From Hyphomicrobiales bacterium (lineage in GTDB: Bacteria > Pseudomonadota > Alphaproteobacteria > Rhizobiales > Beijerinckiaceae): a stretch of DNA of 64,000 nt. Location: positions 744,001-808,000 of the forward strand of contig CAKNFJ010000001.1 of assembly GCA_930633495.1 (NCBI GenBank), in the 5' to 3' direction. Of this stretch, positions 40,725 to 51,753 are shown one piece after another. Position 1 is the stretch's first letter; each line of letters begins with the position of its first letter. A program made the position numbers and the translations under genes. The notes beneath the pieces are model-generated. The model was not told where the DNA came from and searched no databases. It saw nothing but the letters and a program-made list of their open reading frames with translations.

Positions 40725-41399
40725 GTGATTCCCTGGACAGTCCTCGACAGCGCGCCCTTGCCAGACGGCAGCGGGGATCTGCGCCTGAAACAGCGGGGCA
40801 GCGAATTCTCGATCATGCTCGGCAGCAACGAGCTGATGAACAGCCGGTTGAGCGGCTCGGAAGAGGCGCTGGCCCGCCTGGCCTATGAGCGGCTTGGCCA
40901 ACGCGGGGGGATCAGGATGCTGATCGGCGGGCTTGGCATGGGCTTCACCTTGCGGGCGGCGCTCGCCCAGCTGCCGGTCGATGCGCAGATCGAGGTGGCC
41001 GAGCTGATCCCGGCGGTCGTCGATTGGGCGCGTGGGCCGATGGCGCCGGTCTTCGCGGGCTGCCTCGACGATCCGCGCGTGCAGGTGACCATCGCCGACG
41101 TGGCCGGGGTCATCGCCAAGGCTAAGAGCCACTACGACGCCGTTCTTCTCGATGTCGACAACGGGCCGGAAGGGCTGACCGTCGCCGGCAACGACCGCCT
41201 CTACGGAGCCGAGGGGCTGCATGCCGCCAAGGCGGCGCTGCGGCCCGGCGGCGTCCTCGCGGTCTGGTCGTCGGGGCCGGACCACGGCTTCACCCGGCGG
41301 CTGCGCCAGGCCGGCTTTGCCACCGAAGAAGTGACCGCCCGCGCCCGCCGAACCGGCGGCGGGGCGCGACATGTGATCTGGCTGGCGACGCGGCGCTAA
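40725..41399 (+). CDS. Spermidine synthase-like methyltransferase-fold protein
   Basis: I start at GTG 40725 (VIPWTVLDSAPLPDG), where family resemblance begins; an ATG at 40629 would add a basic stretch that looks non-coding. The 224-residue product has ELMNSRLSGSEEALARLAYERL, the nucleotide motif MLIGGLGMGFTLRAAL near residue 65, VEVAELIPAVVDWARG-type acidic strand, YDAVLLDVDNGPEG and an RPGGVLAVWSSGPD region. This is a class I methyltransferase/aminopropyltransferase fold. Agmatinase lies nearby, but a polyamine role is only possible. Confidence 0.8.
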   Translation: MIPWTVLDSAPLPDGSGDLRLKQRGSEFSIMLGSNELMNSRLSGSEEALARLAYERLGQRGGIRMLIGGLGMGFTLRAALAQLPVDAQIEVAELIPAVVDWARGPMAPVFAGCLDDPRVQVTIADVAGVIAKAKSHYDAVLLDVDNGPEGLTVAGNDRLYGAEGLHAAKAALRPGGVLAVWSSGPDHGFTRRLRQAGFATEEVTARARRTGGGARHVIWLATRR

Positions 41400-41443
41400 G
41401 CGGCACGGACGCCCGCTAGATCAGCGCTGGTCAGACCGCGCTT

Positions 41444-41572
41444 GTCATTCCGGGGCTTCGCGGAGCGAAGAACCCGGAAGCCACGACCGGGCGAGCCCCC
41501 TGCAACCCGGCATCGGATGTCTCACCCAGTCGTAGGTTCCGGGTTCGCGCCTGCGGCGCGCCCCGGAATGAC
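41444..41572. repeat. Palindromic repeat family A, copy 2
   Basis: A 129-bp element with ends GTCATTCCGGGGC and GCCCCGGAATGAC shares the orientation and most inner sequence of copy 1 (GAAGAACCCGGAAGCC; CATCGGATGTCTCACCCAG). It lies between the spermidine-synthase-like gene and the convergent secreted-protein gene. Confidence 0.9.
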
Positions 41573-41632
41573 AATCGTGGAGCCCGAAGCCGCTGCGACC
41601 CAGCGCAATACCGCCCGGCCCGCTCCCCCTAC

Positions 41633-42412
41633 TCAATCGAGTTTGCAGAGGCCCACGCAAGGCGCGGCCGTCATCGTCGCCTTGAAATCGGCGAGCGCCT
41701 TCTGCGCCGCGGGCTTCAGCGCGGCCCGCGCGGCATCGGCGGCCGAGACCAGCGTCGTCCGGTCCGCCGCGGGAGACCCGGCGGCGATGGCCGCGGCGTT
41801 CTCGGCAAGGCCACGCGCGATCAGCAGCTGATTGGGCTCGCGCAAGGCCGGGTTGCGCAAGGCCACCACGGCGCTGGCGACGATTTCCTGAAGACCGAGG
41901 CGCATCTGCCGCAAGCCCTGGAAACGGGCATCGGTCTTCTCGTCCTGGGAGAGATGAGCGCCGAAATCGTTCATGGCCTGCAGCGCAGCCGCCACGGTCT
42001 TCAGCAGGAAGACATGGGAACGCGACAGCTCGTCCTGGAATTCCGTCGCGTTGCGGGCGGTGTCGGGCGCCTGCTTGCCCTGCCCCGGCGCGTAGAGCGA
42101 ATAGAGCTGCAGGAGCCGGACCTGCTTCTGCACGATGTCGATCAGCCCCGGGATGTCGCCGGCCTTGTAGGGAGCCTTGCCGAGAATGGCGTCCTCGTTC
42201 CAAACATCCGCCAGGATCTTGCCGTCGACCGGATCTCCCAGCCTCGGCAGCGTCGGCTTGCCCGGCGTGGCCCGCACCATGCTTTCGACGGAGCCCAGGG
42301 CCGCATCCATATAGGCCGGCCCGTTGGCCGGCAGTTCGGCCCGTGCCGCGAAACCCAACAGGCAGAACCCGCCGAGAACGGCGAGCCGGGCGATCGAACC
42401 GACGCTGGTCAT
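41633..42412 (-). CDS. Secreted helical protein of unknown function
   Basis: The ATG at 42412 overlaps the agmatinase stop (ATGA) and gives a signal peptide (SIARLAVLGGFCLLGFAARA). The 259-residue product is almost all helical (VQKQVRLLQLYSLYAPG, RSHVFLLKTVAAALQAMND, LGLQEIVASAVVALRN) and ends with a two-cysteine tail PCVGLCKLD. Coupling to speB may reflect co-expression, not shared chemistry. I recognise no family. Confidence 0.75.
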   Translation of the reverse strand: MTSVGSIARLAVLGGFCLLGFAARAELPANGPAYMDAALGSVESMVRATPGKPTLPRLGDPVDGKILADVWNEDAILGKAPYKAGDIPGLIDIVQKQVRLLQLYSLYAPGQGKQAPDTARNATEFQDELSRSHVFLLKTVAAALQAMNDFGAHLSQDEKTDARFQGLRQMRLGLQEIVASAVVALRNPALREPNQLLIARGLAENAAAIAAGSPAADRTTLVSAADAARAALKPAAQKALADFKATMTAAPCVGLCKLD

Positions 42413-43461
42413 GGTCTTCCTTTTCCTGCGGCGCGAGCCTCTGCGAGGAGACAGAGCTCGGTGAAGAGCACCTGTGCCGCGCATTGCGCCGTGTTGCTCG
42501 TGGCATCGTATTGCGGCGCAACCTCGACGACGTCCGCCGCCACGATGTCGTGCCCCTTGAGCGCGCGCAAAATCGCGAGAGCCTCGCGCGGCGTCAAGCC
42601 GCCGACCTCCGGTGTTCCGGTTCCCGGCGCGAAACCGGGATCGAGCGAGTCGACGTCGAAGGAGACGTAGGTCGGCCCCTCCCCGATCACGGCAAGCGCC
42701 CTGGCAATCACCGCATCGAGGCCGAGTTCGTCGACCTCGTTAGCGTGGATCACGGTCATGCCGGAGTCGTAGGAGAACTCCCAGAGATATTCGGCGCCGC
42801 CCCGGATGCCGATCTGGATGACACGCTCGGGATCGAGCACGCCGTCGAGCACGGCCTGCCGGAACGGCCCGCCATGATGGAACTTCGAGCCTTCATAAGG
42901 GCCGGAGGTGTCGCAATGGGCGTCGATATGCACCATGCCGACCGGCCGCTTCGCACCGACGGCCTTCAGGATCGAATAGGTGATGGAATGGTCCCCGCCG
43001 ACGGCGAGCGGCGAAACGCCGGCCTCGACGATCTTGCGGAAGGTCGCCTCGATATCCTCATGGCAGCTTTCGAGCGAATAGCGCGAACGGAACGGCACGT
43101 CACCGATGTCGGCGGCCTTCAGCATGGTGAAGGGGGCGGTGCCCAGAGCATGATCCATCGGCCCCATGCGCTCGATGGCGCGCACGGCACGCGGGCCGAG
43201 GCGCGCGCCGGCCCGGTTGGTGACGCCGAGATCCATCGGCACGCCAATGATCGCCACATCGAGCCCGCCGAGATCCGGTTTCGACAGCGCGTCCGGCCGA
43301 TAGGGCGCGCCGACGAAGGTCGCGACATCGGCGAAGGGCCATTTGCGCTGGTCGCCGGTGAACTGCCCCGCGGCCACCTTGGCAAAGCGCGGGTCATGAA
43401 TGTCGCCGCCGCTGCCGCCGGCATAACGCTGCCTCAACCTGTCGAGTTTGCCCTGATCCAT
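42409..43461 (-). CDS. speB: Agmatinase / ureohydrolase
   Basis: It is a binuclear manganese ureohydrolase; agmatine to putrescine plus urea is the usual reaction. The ATG at 43461 has GGAGG upstream and gives 350 residues, the length of alphaproteobacterial SpeB-type proteins. Metal motifs are GGDHSITYSIL near residue 155, HIDAHCDTSG near 180 and SFDVDSLDPGFAPGTGTPE near 265, with GGLTPREAL after. Some relatives act on guanidinobutyrate or guanidinopropionate, so the substrate is not certain. The secreted-protein gene is coupled downstream. Confidence 0.93.
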   Translation of the reverse strand: MDQGKLDRLRQRYAGGSGGDIHDPRFAKVAAGQFTGDQRKWPFADVATFVGAPYRPDALSKPDLGGLDVAIIGVPMDLGVTNRAGARLGPRAVRAIERMGPMDHALGTAPFTMLKAADIGDVPFRSRYSLESCHEDIEATFRKIVEAGVSPLAVGGDHSITYSILKAVGAKRPVGMVHIDAHCDTSGPYEGSKFHHGGPFRQAVLDGVLDPERVIQIGIRGGAEYLWEFSYDSGMTVIHANEVDELGLDAVIARALAVIGEGPTYVSFDVDSLDPGFAPGTGTPEVGGLTPREALAILRALKGHDIVAADVVEVAPQYDATSNTAQCAAQVLFTELCLLAEARAAGKGRP

Positions 43462-43487
43462 GCCTGACCTCCGCTGCGGACGAGCCG

Positions 43488-43999
43488 TCACCCCGGGACG
43501 CGCTCGAGCATCGTCACCGGGCCGCCCTGATAGTCGACCTGCCCGAACCTCTTGTAACCGAGCTTCTGCGCGACGCGTAGGGAGCCGTGGTTGTCGGGCG
43601 CTATGATGCAGACGCTGCGTTGCTCGCCATGCGTCGCGGCAAACCAGCAATGGGCGGCGAGAGCCGCCTCGCCCGCATAGCCCTTGCCATGCGCGGTAGC
43701 GGCGAGAATCCAGCCGGCCTCCGGAGCATTGTCGAAATCCGGCGCAAGTCCTCTGCAGCCGTCGAACAGGCCGACCTCGCCGATGAAGGCGCCGCTGCGC
43801 TTCTCGACGACCGCGAACAGCCCATAGCCCCGCAGCACCCAATGGCCGACGATACGGGTCAACCGATGCCAGGCTTCCTCGCGATTGAGCACCCGGTCGC
43901 CGAGATGGCGCACGACATTCGGGTCGCTGCGCATCGCGTGAAGCGCATCCAGATCCTCAAGCAAAGGCCGGCGCAGATGCAGGTTTCGGTCTCGACCAT
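43488..43999 (-). pseudogene. GNAT acetyltransferase, N-terminal frameshift
   Basis: The main frame from about codon 10 onward encodes a RimJ/RimL-type acetyltransferase: DLDALHAMRSDPNVVRHLG, LFAVVEKRSGAFIGEVGLFD, then the acetyl-CoA loop AHGKGYAGEAALAAH and NHGSLRVAQKLGYKR. This frame has no ATG at its beginning. A properly placed ATG at 43999 reads MVETET in a neighbouring frame, and inserting one base near 43985 would fuse it as MVETENLHLRRPLLEDL, exactly the expected GNAT start. So a 1-bp deletion (or sequencing error) is likely; a TTG at 43964 could still give a shortened protein. Confidence 0.7.
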
Positions 44000-44051
44000 G
44001 GCCGCTTTAAGCACCCGCGCGGCAGGACGCAAAGGCAGGCGCAGAAACTAG

Positions 44052-45272
<1,221 letters not shown>

Positions 45273-45301
45273 TCGCTCGCAGCAAGACCACGCACGCTTC
45301 G

Positions 45302-45327
45302 AGGCCCGGCGAAAGCCGGGCCTTTTT
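45302..45327 (+). terminator. Terminator after TRAP binding protein 1
   Basis: A 9-bp perfect stem (AGGCCCGGC / GCCGGGCCT) with a GAAA loop, ending in TTTTT, lies 30 bp past the stop. It separates the two TRAP binding-protein genes into independent transcripts. Confidence 0.9.
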
Positions 45328-45398
45328 CTTTGCCGAAACAGCGATGAGCGGTGGACATCCCGCGATACTTTGCCGCAACACATGAAGAAAATGCATGA

Positions 45399-46598
<1,200 letters not shown>

Positions 46599-46629
46599 TC
46601 CAACGGAGCCTCAAGCGTGAGGGATACTC

Positions 46630-46653
46630 ACCCCGGCGCAAGCCGGGGTTTTT
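46630..46653 (+). terminator. Terminator after TRAP binding protein 2
   Basis: An 8-bp stem (ACCCCGGC / GCCGGGGT) with a GCAA loop and TTTTT follow the stop by about 32 bp. Confidence 0.88.
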
Positions 46654-46813
46654 CATGGGTGGCGCCTCTGCCCAGATCGGCGAGGCGCTTCCGCCTCCGA
46701 CTGGCGGGTTGCGGAGCAGGTTCGGTCTGATCGAAATTTGCTCTAAGAATACCGCGACTGCCATAACCGCGCCTTGCTCAACCGCTACCGGACCTCATCG
46801 CTCGGATATCGCC

Positions 46814-47197
46814 ATGTCCCGCACTGCTCTTGCCCTGCTCCTGACCTGCCTTGCGACAGCCGCCACGGCGCAGTCGATCGGCGAGCCCTTGCCGGGACGG
46901 GCCGCTCCGCGCGATTCCTTCAGCAAGCCGGCCCCCGCGGCGGGCCAGCGGGCTCGCCCCTGCCCCGAATACGGCGCCGGCTTCGTCAGGCTCGAAGGCT
47001 CGTCCTTCTGCGTCAGGGCCGGCGGCTCGGTCCGCGCCGAGTTCGGCAAGAGTTCGCGCAGCGGCTATGGCAGCCGCGCTGACGGGATGGCCTATATCGA
47101 GAGTCGCGGCGAGAGCGCCATCGGCCCGGTCCGCTCCGTGCTCAGCGTTCGCGGTCAGGTCGATCGCGGGCTGGATTCAAGCCCCTTCCGCTACTGA
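46814..47197 (+). CDS. Short secreted porin-like protein
   Basis: The 127-residue product has a signal peptide (LALLLTCLATAATA). The segment CPEYGAGFVRLEGSSFCVRAGG follows SKPAPAAGQRARP; this is the N-terminal hallmark of alphaproteobacterial Porin_2 proteins, with its cysteine pair. The chain then reads RADGMAYIESRGESAIGPV and stops after one more strand-like region. A full Porin_2 protein has over 350 residues, so this is either a truncated porin or a small dedicated protein built from its plug-side start. It is followed by a convergent gene 18 bp away. Confidence 0.72.
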   Translation: MSRTALALLLTCLATAATAQSIGEPLPGRAAPRDSFSKPAPAAGQRARPCPEYGAGFVRLEGSSFCVRAGGSVRAEFGKSSRSGYGSRADGMAYIESRGESAIGPVRSVLSVRGQVDRGLDSSPFRY

Positions 47198-47215
47198 GAT
47201 CGGCAGAAGCCTCGT

Positions 47216-47842
47216 TCACCGGACCAGTCGCGAGACCTCGGCCCGCAGCACCGGCAGCAGCTCGGCCTCGAACCAAGGGTTGCGCTTGAGCCAGGCGTTG
47301 TTGCGCCAGGACGGGTGCGGCAGCGGCAGCACGCGCGGCTGAACCGGCCTGTCCAAAATCTCCCGCCAGCCTGCCACCGTGGCGGACAGGTTCGCCGCTT
47401 CCTTCGCGCCGAGATGCCAGCTCTGGGCGTAGCGCCCGATCGCCAGTACGAGCTCGATGCGCGGCAGCGCCGCGAAGACGCGCGCCCGCCAGGTCGGCGC
47501 GCATTCGCGCCGGGGCGGCTTGTCGCCGCCCTTGGCGTCGAGCCCCGGAAAGCAATGCCCCATCGGCACGATGGCGATTTTCGTGGCGTCGTAGAAGACC
47601 GCCTCGTCGATGCCGAGCCAACTCCGCAGCCGGACGCCCGAGGGATCGGTGAATGGGCGCCCGCTCGCATGGACGCGCGTGCCCGGCGCCTGCCCGGCAA
47701 TGCAGAGACGCGCCGTCGCGCCCGCCTGAATGACCGGGCGCGGCTGATGCGGCAGCGGCTGCGGATAGAGCGGCGCATCGCGACAGATCCGGCAGGCGCG
47801 CAATTCGGCCAGCACATGATCGAGGCTCTCCGCCGCGATCAT
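47216..47842 (-). CDS. Uracil-DNA glycosylase family protein
   Basis: This is a UDG-superfamily enzyme for base excision repair, cytosolic. The ATG at 47842 overlaps the upstream stop (ATGA) and gives 208 residues. The first cysteine pair is in ELRACRICRDAPLY, as in iron-sulfur UDGs of the family 4/5 type. Motif 1 is IAGQAPGTRVHASGRPF with PSGVRLRSWLGI, and motif 2 is PLPHPSWRNNAWLK. It may act on uracil or other damaged bases. It is the last gene in an overlapping four-gene run; the neighbours do not suggest a shared function. Confidence 0.82.
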   Translation of the reverse strand: MIAAESLDHVLAELRACRICRDAPLYPQPLPHQPRPVIQAGATARLCIAGQAPGTRVHASGRPFTDPSGVRLRSWLGIDEAVFYDATKIAIVPMGHCFPGLDAKGGDKPPRRECAPTWRARVFAALPRIELVLAIGRYAQSWHLGAKEAANLSATVAGWREILDRPVQPRVLPLPHPSWRNNAWLKRNPWFEAELLPVLRAEVSRLVR

Positions 47843-48306
47843 CGCCGCGCCAATCTGGAAGGCCCGGGCGCGATCGAGATCAGGCCGTCGCAAACCCAAT
47901 CCGATCGGCTTTTCGCGTAGCCATGCGGATCGCCTTTCTCGATCCGGGCGAGACCGTTGATCTGACCGCCCGGCCGTCGGCGGATCACATAGAGATCGCC
48001 GCTGGTCTCGATGGTGAAGCAATAGGTGCGGCGCGTCTCCTGCGGACCGTAGTAGTAGCAGACGGCATCGGCCGTCGTGGTCCAGCAGGCGTCGCTGTTC
48101 GGCACACCGCGATTATGGCCGCTTGCGCGGCCGTCCGCGTGATGAAATTCGCTGAACGGCAAATTCGTCCGGGAGTAGAGACCGGAGACGGTGTTACCTT
48201 CGAAGGCGCGGCGGATCTGTTCGCCGTTCAGCCGCTCGGCCGCAACCGCACCGCCCGCCGCCAGGGCAGCGAGCAGGAAGACCGGCATGCGCAGGCTCCA
48301 CGTCAT
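47839..48306 (-). CDS. Secreted cysteine-containing protein, paralogue 2
   Basis: The 155-residue product has a signal peptide (LRMPVFLLAALAAGGAVAA). The mature part reads ERLNGEQIRRAFEGNTVSG, SDACWTTTADAVCYYYGP, YCFTIETSGDLYVI and VCDGLIS, with four to five cysteines that should form disulfides. It is a close paralogue of the gene just upstream, of the same length, and its ATG overlaps that gene's stop (TGATG). I do not recognise a named family; periplasmic location is expected. Confidence 0.78.
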   Translation of the reverse strand: MTWSLRMPVFLLAALAAGGAVAAERLNGEQIRRAFEGNTVSGLYSRTNLPFSEFHHADGRASGHNRGVPNSDACWTTTADAVCYYYGPQETRRTYCFTIETSGDLYVIRRRPGGQINGLARIEKGDPHGYAKSRSDWVCDGLISIAPGPSRLARR

Positions 48307-48773
48307 CAGCGCTGCGCCAGCTTCCGGCTCATCGGCGGGACGGGCGCATGCGAGATCAGCCCGTCGCAATACCAGGACGTGCCGTTGTCGCCATGGTTGC
48401 GCGGATTGCCCGGCTCGACCTTGGCCAGCGCATTGACCCGGCCGTTAGCGACGTTGCGCAGCACATAGAGATCGCCGCTCATCTCGACGGTGAAGCAATG
48501 GACGGTGCGGTCGCTCGGCGGCCCGTAATAGTAGCAGATGCGGTCGGGCTTGGTGATCCAGCAGGCGTCGGTGTTGGGCTGCCAGCCATTATGGCCGAGC
48601 GCCCGTCCATCCGGGTCGTGGTATTCGGTGAAGAAGCCGCCACTGGCGTAGCGCCCCGAAACCGTGTTGCCCCGGAAGGCGCGCTCGATCGCCTCCCCGC
48701 TCAGGCGTTCGACGGCGCCGGCCGCCGAGATCGGCGCCAGAAACGCGAGCAGGACGAGAAGGATCCGGCTCAT
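48306..48773 (-). CDS. Secreted cysteine-containing protein, paralogue 1
   Basis: The 155-residue product has signal peptide LLVLLAFLAPISAAGAVE. It shares the plan of its neighbour: ERLSGEAIERAFRGNTVSG, TDACWITKPDRICYYYGPP, HCFTVEMSGDLYVL and YCDGLIS. Its start overlaps the glutathione transferase stop (TGATG). Two adjacent, similar-length copies point to a recent tandem duplication with divergence in the middle loop. Confidence 0.78.
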   Translation of the reverse strand: MSRILLVLLAFLAPISAAGAVERLSGEAIERAFRGNTVSGRYASGGFFTEYHDPDGRALGHNGWQPNTDACWITKPDRICYYYGPPSDRTVHCFTVEMSGDLYVLRNVANGRVNALAKVEPGNPRNHGDNGTSWYCDGLISHAPVPPMSRKLAQR

Positions 48774-49384
48774 CACGCCTTCCAGCTCGGGCGCGTCGAC
48801 AACGCGCCATGCCAGCGGCGGATATGAGTGAAATCCTCCGGCAACGGGATGCGCGAGGGCTTCATGAAGTCGATCGCGATGCCGGCGGTGATATCGGCCA
48901 CGGTCAGGACATCGCCGCAGACGAAGGTGTTGCTGGCAAGCTGCAGCTCGAGCAGCCAGAGGTGATCGTCGATCTGGTCGCGATTGGCCTCGGCCCATTC
49001 GGGAACCTGCTCTTCAAGCTCCGCCATCGAGGGATGGCTGTGACGGAAGACGGCCGCGACGCTGGCGAAAAGGCCGAGCTCGACGCGCCGGTTCCACATC
49101 TCGATCGTCGCCTGCTCCTTCGCATCGCGCCCGAACAAGGTCGGTTGCGGATGCAGAGCCTCGATGTAACGGCAGATCGCGATCGTCTCGGCCAGCGCCG
49201 TGCCGTCGTCGAGCTCCAGGACCGGCAGCCGCTGCGCCGGGTTGATCCGGGTGAAGGCCTCTGTCTTGTGCTCCTTGCGGGCGATGTCGACCGGCACCAG
49301 CTCAGGCAGCGGCACGCCCTTCTCCGCGAAGAAGATGCGAACCCGCCGCGGATTCGGCGCGCGCCCGCCGTCATAGAGCTTCAT
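48773..49384 (-). CDS. Glutathione S-transferase family protein
   Basis: The 203-residue product has the thioredoxin-like N-terminal half (MKLYDGGRAPNPRRVRIFFAEKG-type start, with the Ser/Asn-Pro region for glutathione activation). The glutathione-binding INPAQRLPVLELDDG and ALAETIAICRYIE follow, then a helical C-terminal half with FVCGDVLTVADITAGIA. It conjugates or reduces with glutathione in the cytosol; the substrate is unknown. First gene of an overlapping run with two secreted proteins and a UDG-family protein. Confidence 0.93.
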   Translation of the reverse strand: MKLYDGGRAPNPRRVRIFFAEKGVPLPELVPVDIARKEHKTEAFTRINPAQRLPVLELDDGTALAETIAICRYIEALHPQPTLFGRDAKEQATIEMWNRRVELGLFASVAAVFRHSHPSMAELEEQVPEWAEANRDQIDDHLWLLELQLASNTFVCGDVLTVADITAGIAIDFMKPSRIPLPEDFTHIRRWHGALSTRPSWKA

Positions 49385-49492
49385 CAGACACTCTCCGTTA
49401 CCGGCCGCACCGGATCACGGCCCAGGCCGGAAGGTCAACCGCATGCCGGCTTTTCGTGACGCGAACATGGCCGGGAGCCGGGCACATAGCGC

Positions 49493-50044
49493 TCAGCGGG
49501 GATGCGACCGGCGCCAGGCTTCCGGCCGCTCGAACTGGAGCGCCCACAGCCCGAGCCCGCGTGCCCGCGCCGCCTCCTCCTCCGTCCGATAGGCGCCATA
49601 GGAGACCGCATGCCCCTCGCGGACGAGCCGGGCATTGATGTCGGTCTCGCCCTGGCGGCAGCGGGCGAGACCGCGGCCATAGCGATCCGCCTTGCCGATC
49701 TCGCAGGACACCAGGCCGGCGGCGAGCATTCCTTGCAGCGCGCGGCGCGCCTCGCGTCCGCAGGCAACCTGGCGGCCATCGGGCCCGGTGCAGCTCTGGC
49801 GGTATTCCGGCGCGTCGACGCCTTCGAGCCGCAGCTCCTCGCCGAGAAGCCGCAGCGAATCCCCGTCGATCGCCTGCGCCGCTCCGACCAGCGTCCGGGC
49901 CGGGCCGAGGCGATATTGCAGGATCGCGCCGGCAAGCGCGAGAAAGCCGAGCAGCCCGAGCGCCACGACGAGATCGGTCAGGCGGCCGACGCGGCGCCAG
50001 CCGAAGGGTCCAGAGCGAGAACCGCCGAATCCGAAGAGAGCCAT
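49493..50044 (-). CDS. Membrane-anchored thermonuclease-family protein
   Basis: The 183-residue product has an N-terminal membrane segment (LVVALGLLGFLALAGAILQYRL) and then a staphylococcal-nuclease-like domain: AIDGDSLRLLGEELRLEGVDAPEY (metal and catalytic residues), ACGREARRALQGML and IGKADRYGRGLARCRQGETDIN, ending with YRTEEEAARARGLGLWA. Such proteins are anchored nucleases of the periplasm; activity is not proven. It diverges from the histidine kinase gene. Confidence 0.88.
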   Translation of the reverse strand: MALFGFGGSRSGPFGWRRVGRLTDLVVALGLLGFLALAGAILQYRLGPARTLVGAAQAIDGDSLRLLGEELRLEGVDAPEYRQSCTGPDGRQVACGREARRALQGMLAAGLVSCEIGKADRYGRGLARCRQGETDINARLVREGHAVSYGAYRTEEEAARARGLGLWALQFERPEAWRRSHPR

Positions 50045-50129
50045 CAGGAAGAGCTTAACGATTTGGTGTCCATGATGGCGAGCCGTCCGCGCATGCCGCG
50101 CGGCGGAACGAGGATACACGCTCCCGATC

Positions 50130-51647
50130 ATGGCGGAAGTGACGGCCGAACAGGTGCAGCGCGGGCGTGGGCCCGACCCTTCGGTCGTGGCCCGGCGCAA
50201 GCTCGTCTCGCGCGAGCTGAAGACCATGCGCGAGCGCCTGACCTCCTCGACCGGCCTCGAACGCGCCTTCGATTCCGAGCTGCTGCGCGTCTTCGCGCAA
50301 TACCGGCTGTCCGGCTCCGTCGGCACGCTGGTCCTGGTGGCCGGCATCGCGGCGGCGGCCTGTCTCTGGCTGCCCCCCATGCATGTCGCGCTGTGGAGCA
50401 GCACGGTGCTGCTCAGCACGCTCGTCATCGTCGCCCTGTCGCGCCGCTATCTCGGCAAGCCCGCGAATGTGGCACGGCTGAAGCGCTGGCGGCGGCTCTT
50501 CACCCTGGCCGAAGGCTTCCATGGCCTGTCCTGGGCGCTGCTGCTTTTGCCTTTCGCCTCGATCGAGGCACCAGGCGCCAAGGTGTTCGCGACGACGGCC
50601 CTACTGATCGTCAGCGCGCTCACCGTCATGTTGTCCGCCACCATTCCGGCGGCCGTCTATGCGGGGCTCGTGCCGATCATCGCCGGCATCATGGCGTTCT
50701 TCTGGGAGCGCCGGGACATCGACAGCGTGACCATGGCGCTGATGGCGGCGTCGGCTCAGCTCTTCTTCATCTTCCTGGCCAACCGCCTCTATGCCAGCTC
50801 CGTCGCCTCGATCGGCTTCCGGGCCGAGAAGGACGCGCTGATCGCGGAACTCGAAACCGCGAACGCGAATTCCGACGAGGCCCGCCGCAAGGCCGAGGAG
50901 GCCAATCTCGCCAAGTCGCGCTTCCTCGCCACGATGAGCCACGAGCTGCGGACGCCGCTCAACGCGATTCTCGGCTTCTCCGAGGTGATGAAGAGCGAAA
51001 TCTTCGGCGCGCACGCCAATGCCGCCTACAAGGAATACTCGGCCGACATCCACGGCTCGGGCCAGCATCTGCTCAATCTCATCAACGAGATCCTCGACCT
51101 GTCGCGCATCGAGGCCGGCAAGTACGAATTGAACGAAGAGGCGCTGTCGCTCGTCGAGATCGTCGAGGATTGCCGGCACATGCTGACGCTGCGCGCCAAG
51201 GCCAAGGGCCAGACGATCAGCTCGCTCGCCGAACCCGAGCTGCCGCGGATCTGGGCCGATGAGCGGGCCATGCGGCAAGTCGTCCTCAACGTGCTGTCGA
51301 ACGCGATCAAGTTCACGCCGCAGGGCGGCGAGATCACCATCAAGGTGGGCTGGACCGCGACTGGCGGGCAATATGTCACGATCACAGACACCGGCCCCGG
51401 CATCCCGGAGAACGAGATCCCGATCGTGATGCAGAGCTTCGGACGCGGCTCGCTCGCCATCAAGACGGCCGAGCAGGGCTCGGGTCTGGGCCTGCCGATC
51501 GTGAAAGGCCTGATCGACCTGCATGGCGGCGGTTTCCATCTGAAATCGAAGCCGCGCGACGGCACAGAGGTCACGATCACCTTGCCGGCCGAGCGCGTGA
51601 TGGACACGCTCGCGGCCCTGCCGGAGCCGAAATCGCGCGCAGCATGA
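50130..51647 (+). CDS. Membrane sensor histidine kinase
   Basis: The 505-residue product has six membrane helices between ~residues 60 and 225, a short coiled coil, and a HisKA domain with SHELRTPLNAILGFSEVM (phospho-acceptor His271), DIHGSGQHLLNLINEILDLSRIEAG-type helix and a HATPase_c domain (N box VLNVLSNAIKFTPQGG, G1 DTGPGIPE, G2 GSGLGLPIVKGL). The HisKA type resembles the PleC/DivJ/PdhS cell-cycle kinases of Alphaproteobacteria, suggesting a DivK-like partner. No response regulator is adjacent. ddl follows at 51754. Confidence 0.93.
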   Translation: MAEVTAEQVQRGRGPDPSVVARRKLVSRELKTMRERLTSSTGLERAFDSELLRVFAQYRLSGSVGTLVLVAGIAAAACLWLPPMHVALWSSTVLLSTLVIVALSRRYLGKPANVARLKRWRRLFTLAEGFHGLSWALLLLPFASIEAPGAKVFATTALLIVSALTVMLSATIPAAVYAGLVPIIAGIMAFFWERRDIDSVTMALMAASAQLFFIFLANRLYASSVASIGFRAEKDALIAELETANANSDEARRKAEEANLAKSRFLATMSHELRTPLNAILGFSEVMKSEIFGAHANAAYKEYSADIHGSGQHLLNLINEILDLSRIEAGKYELNEEALSLVEIVEDCRHMLTLRAKAKGQTISSLAEPELPRIWADERAMRQVVLNVLSNAIKFTPQGGEITIKVGWTATGGQYVTITDTGPGIPENEIPIVMQSFGRGSLAIKTAEQGSGLGLPIVKGLIDLHGGGFHLKSKPRDGTEVTITLPAERVMDTLAALPEPKSRAA

Positions 51648-51753
51648 ACGGCTTTCCCGGTCGCCGCCGCGCCCGAATCTCGCCCCATCGATCGGCAACA
51701 TCAGCAATCGCCTTGCCCGAGGCGCATCTCCCCTCTTCTCGGACCCTTGCATC

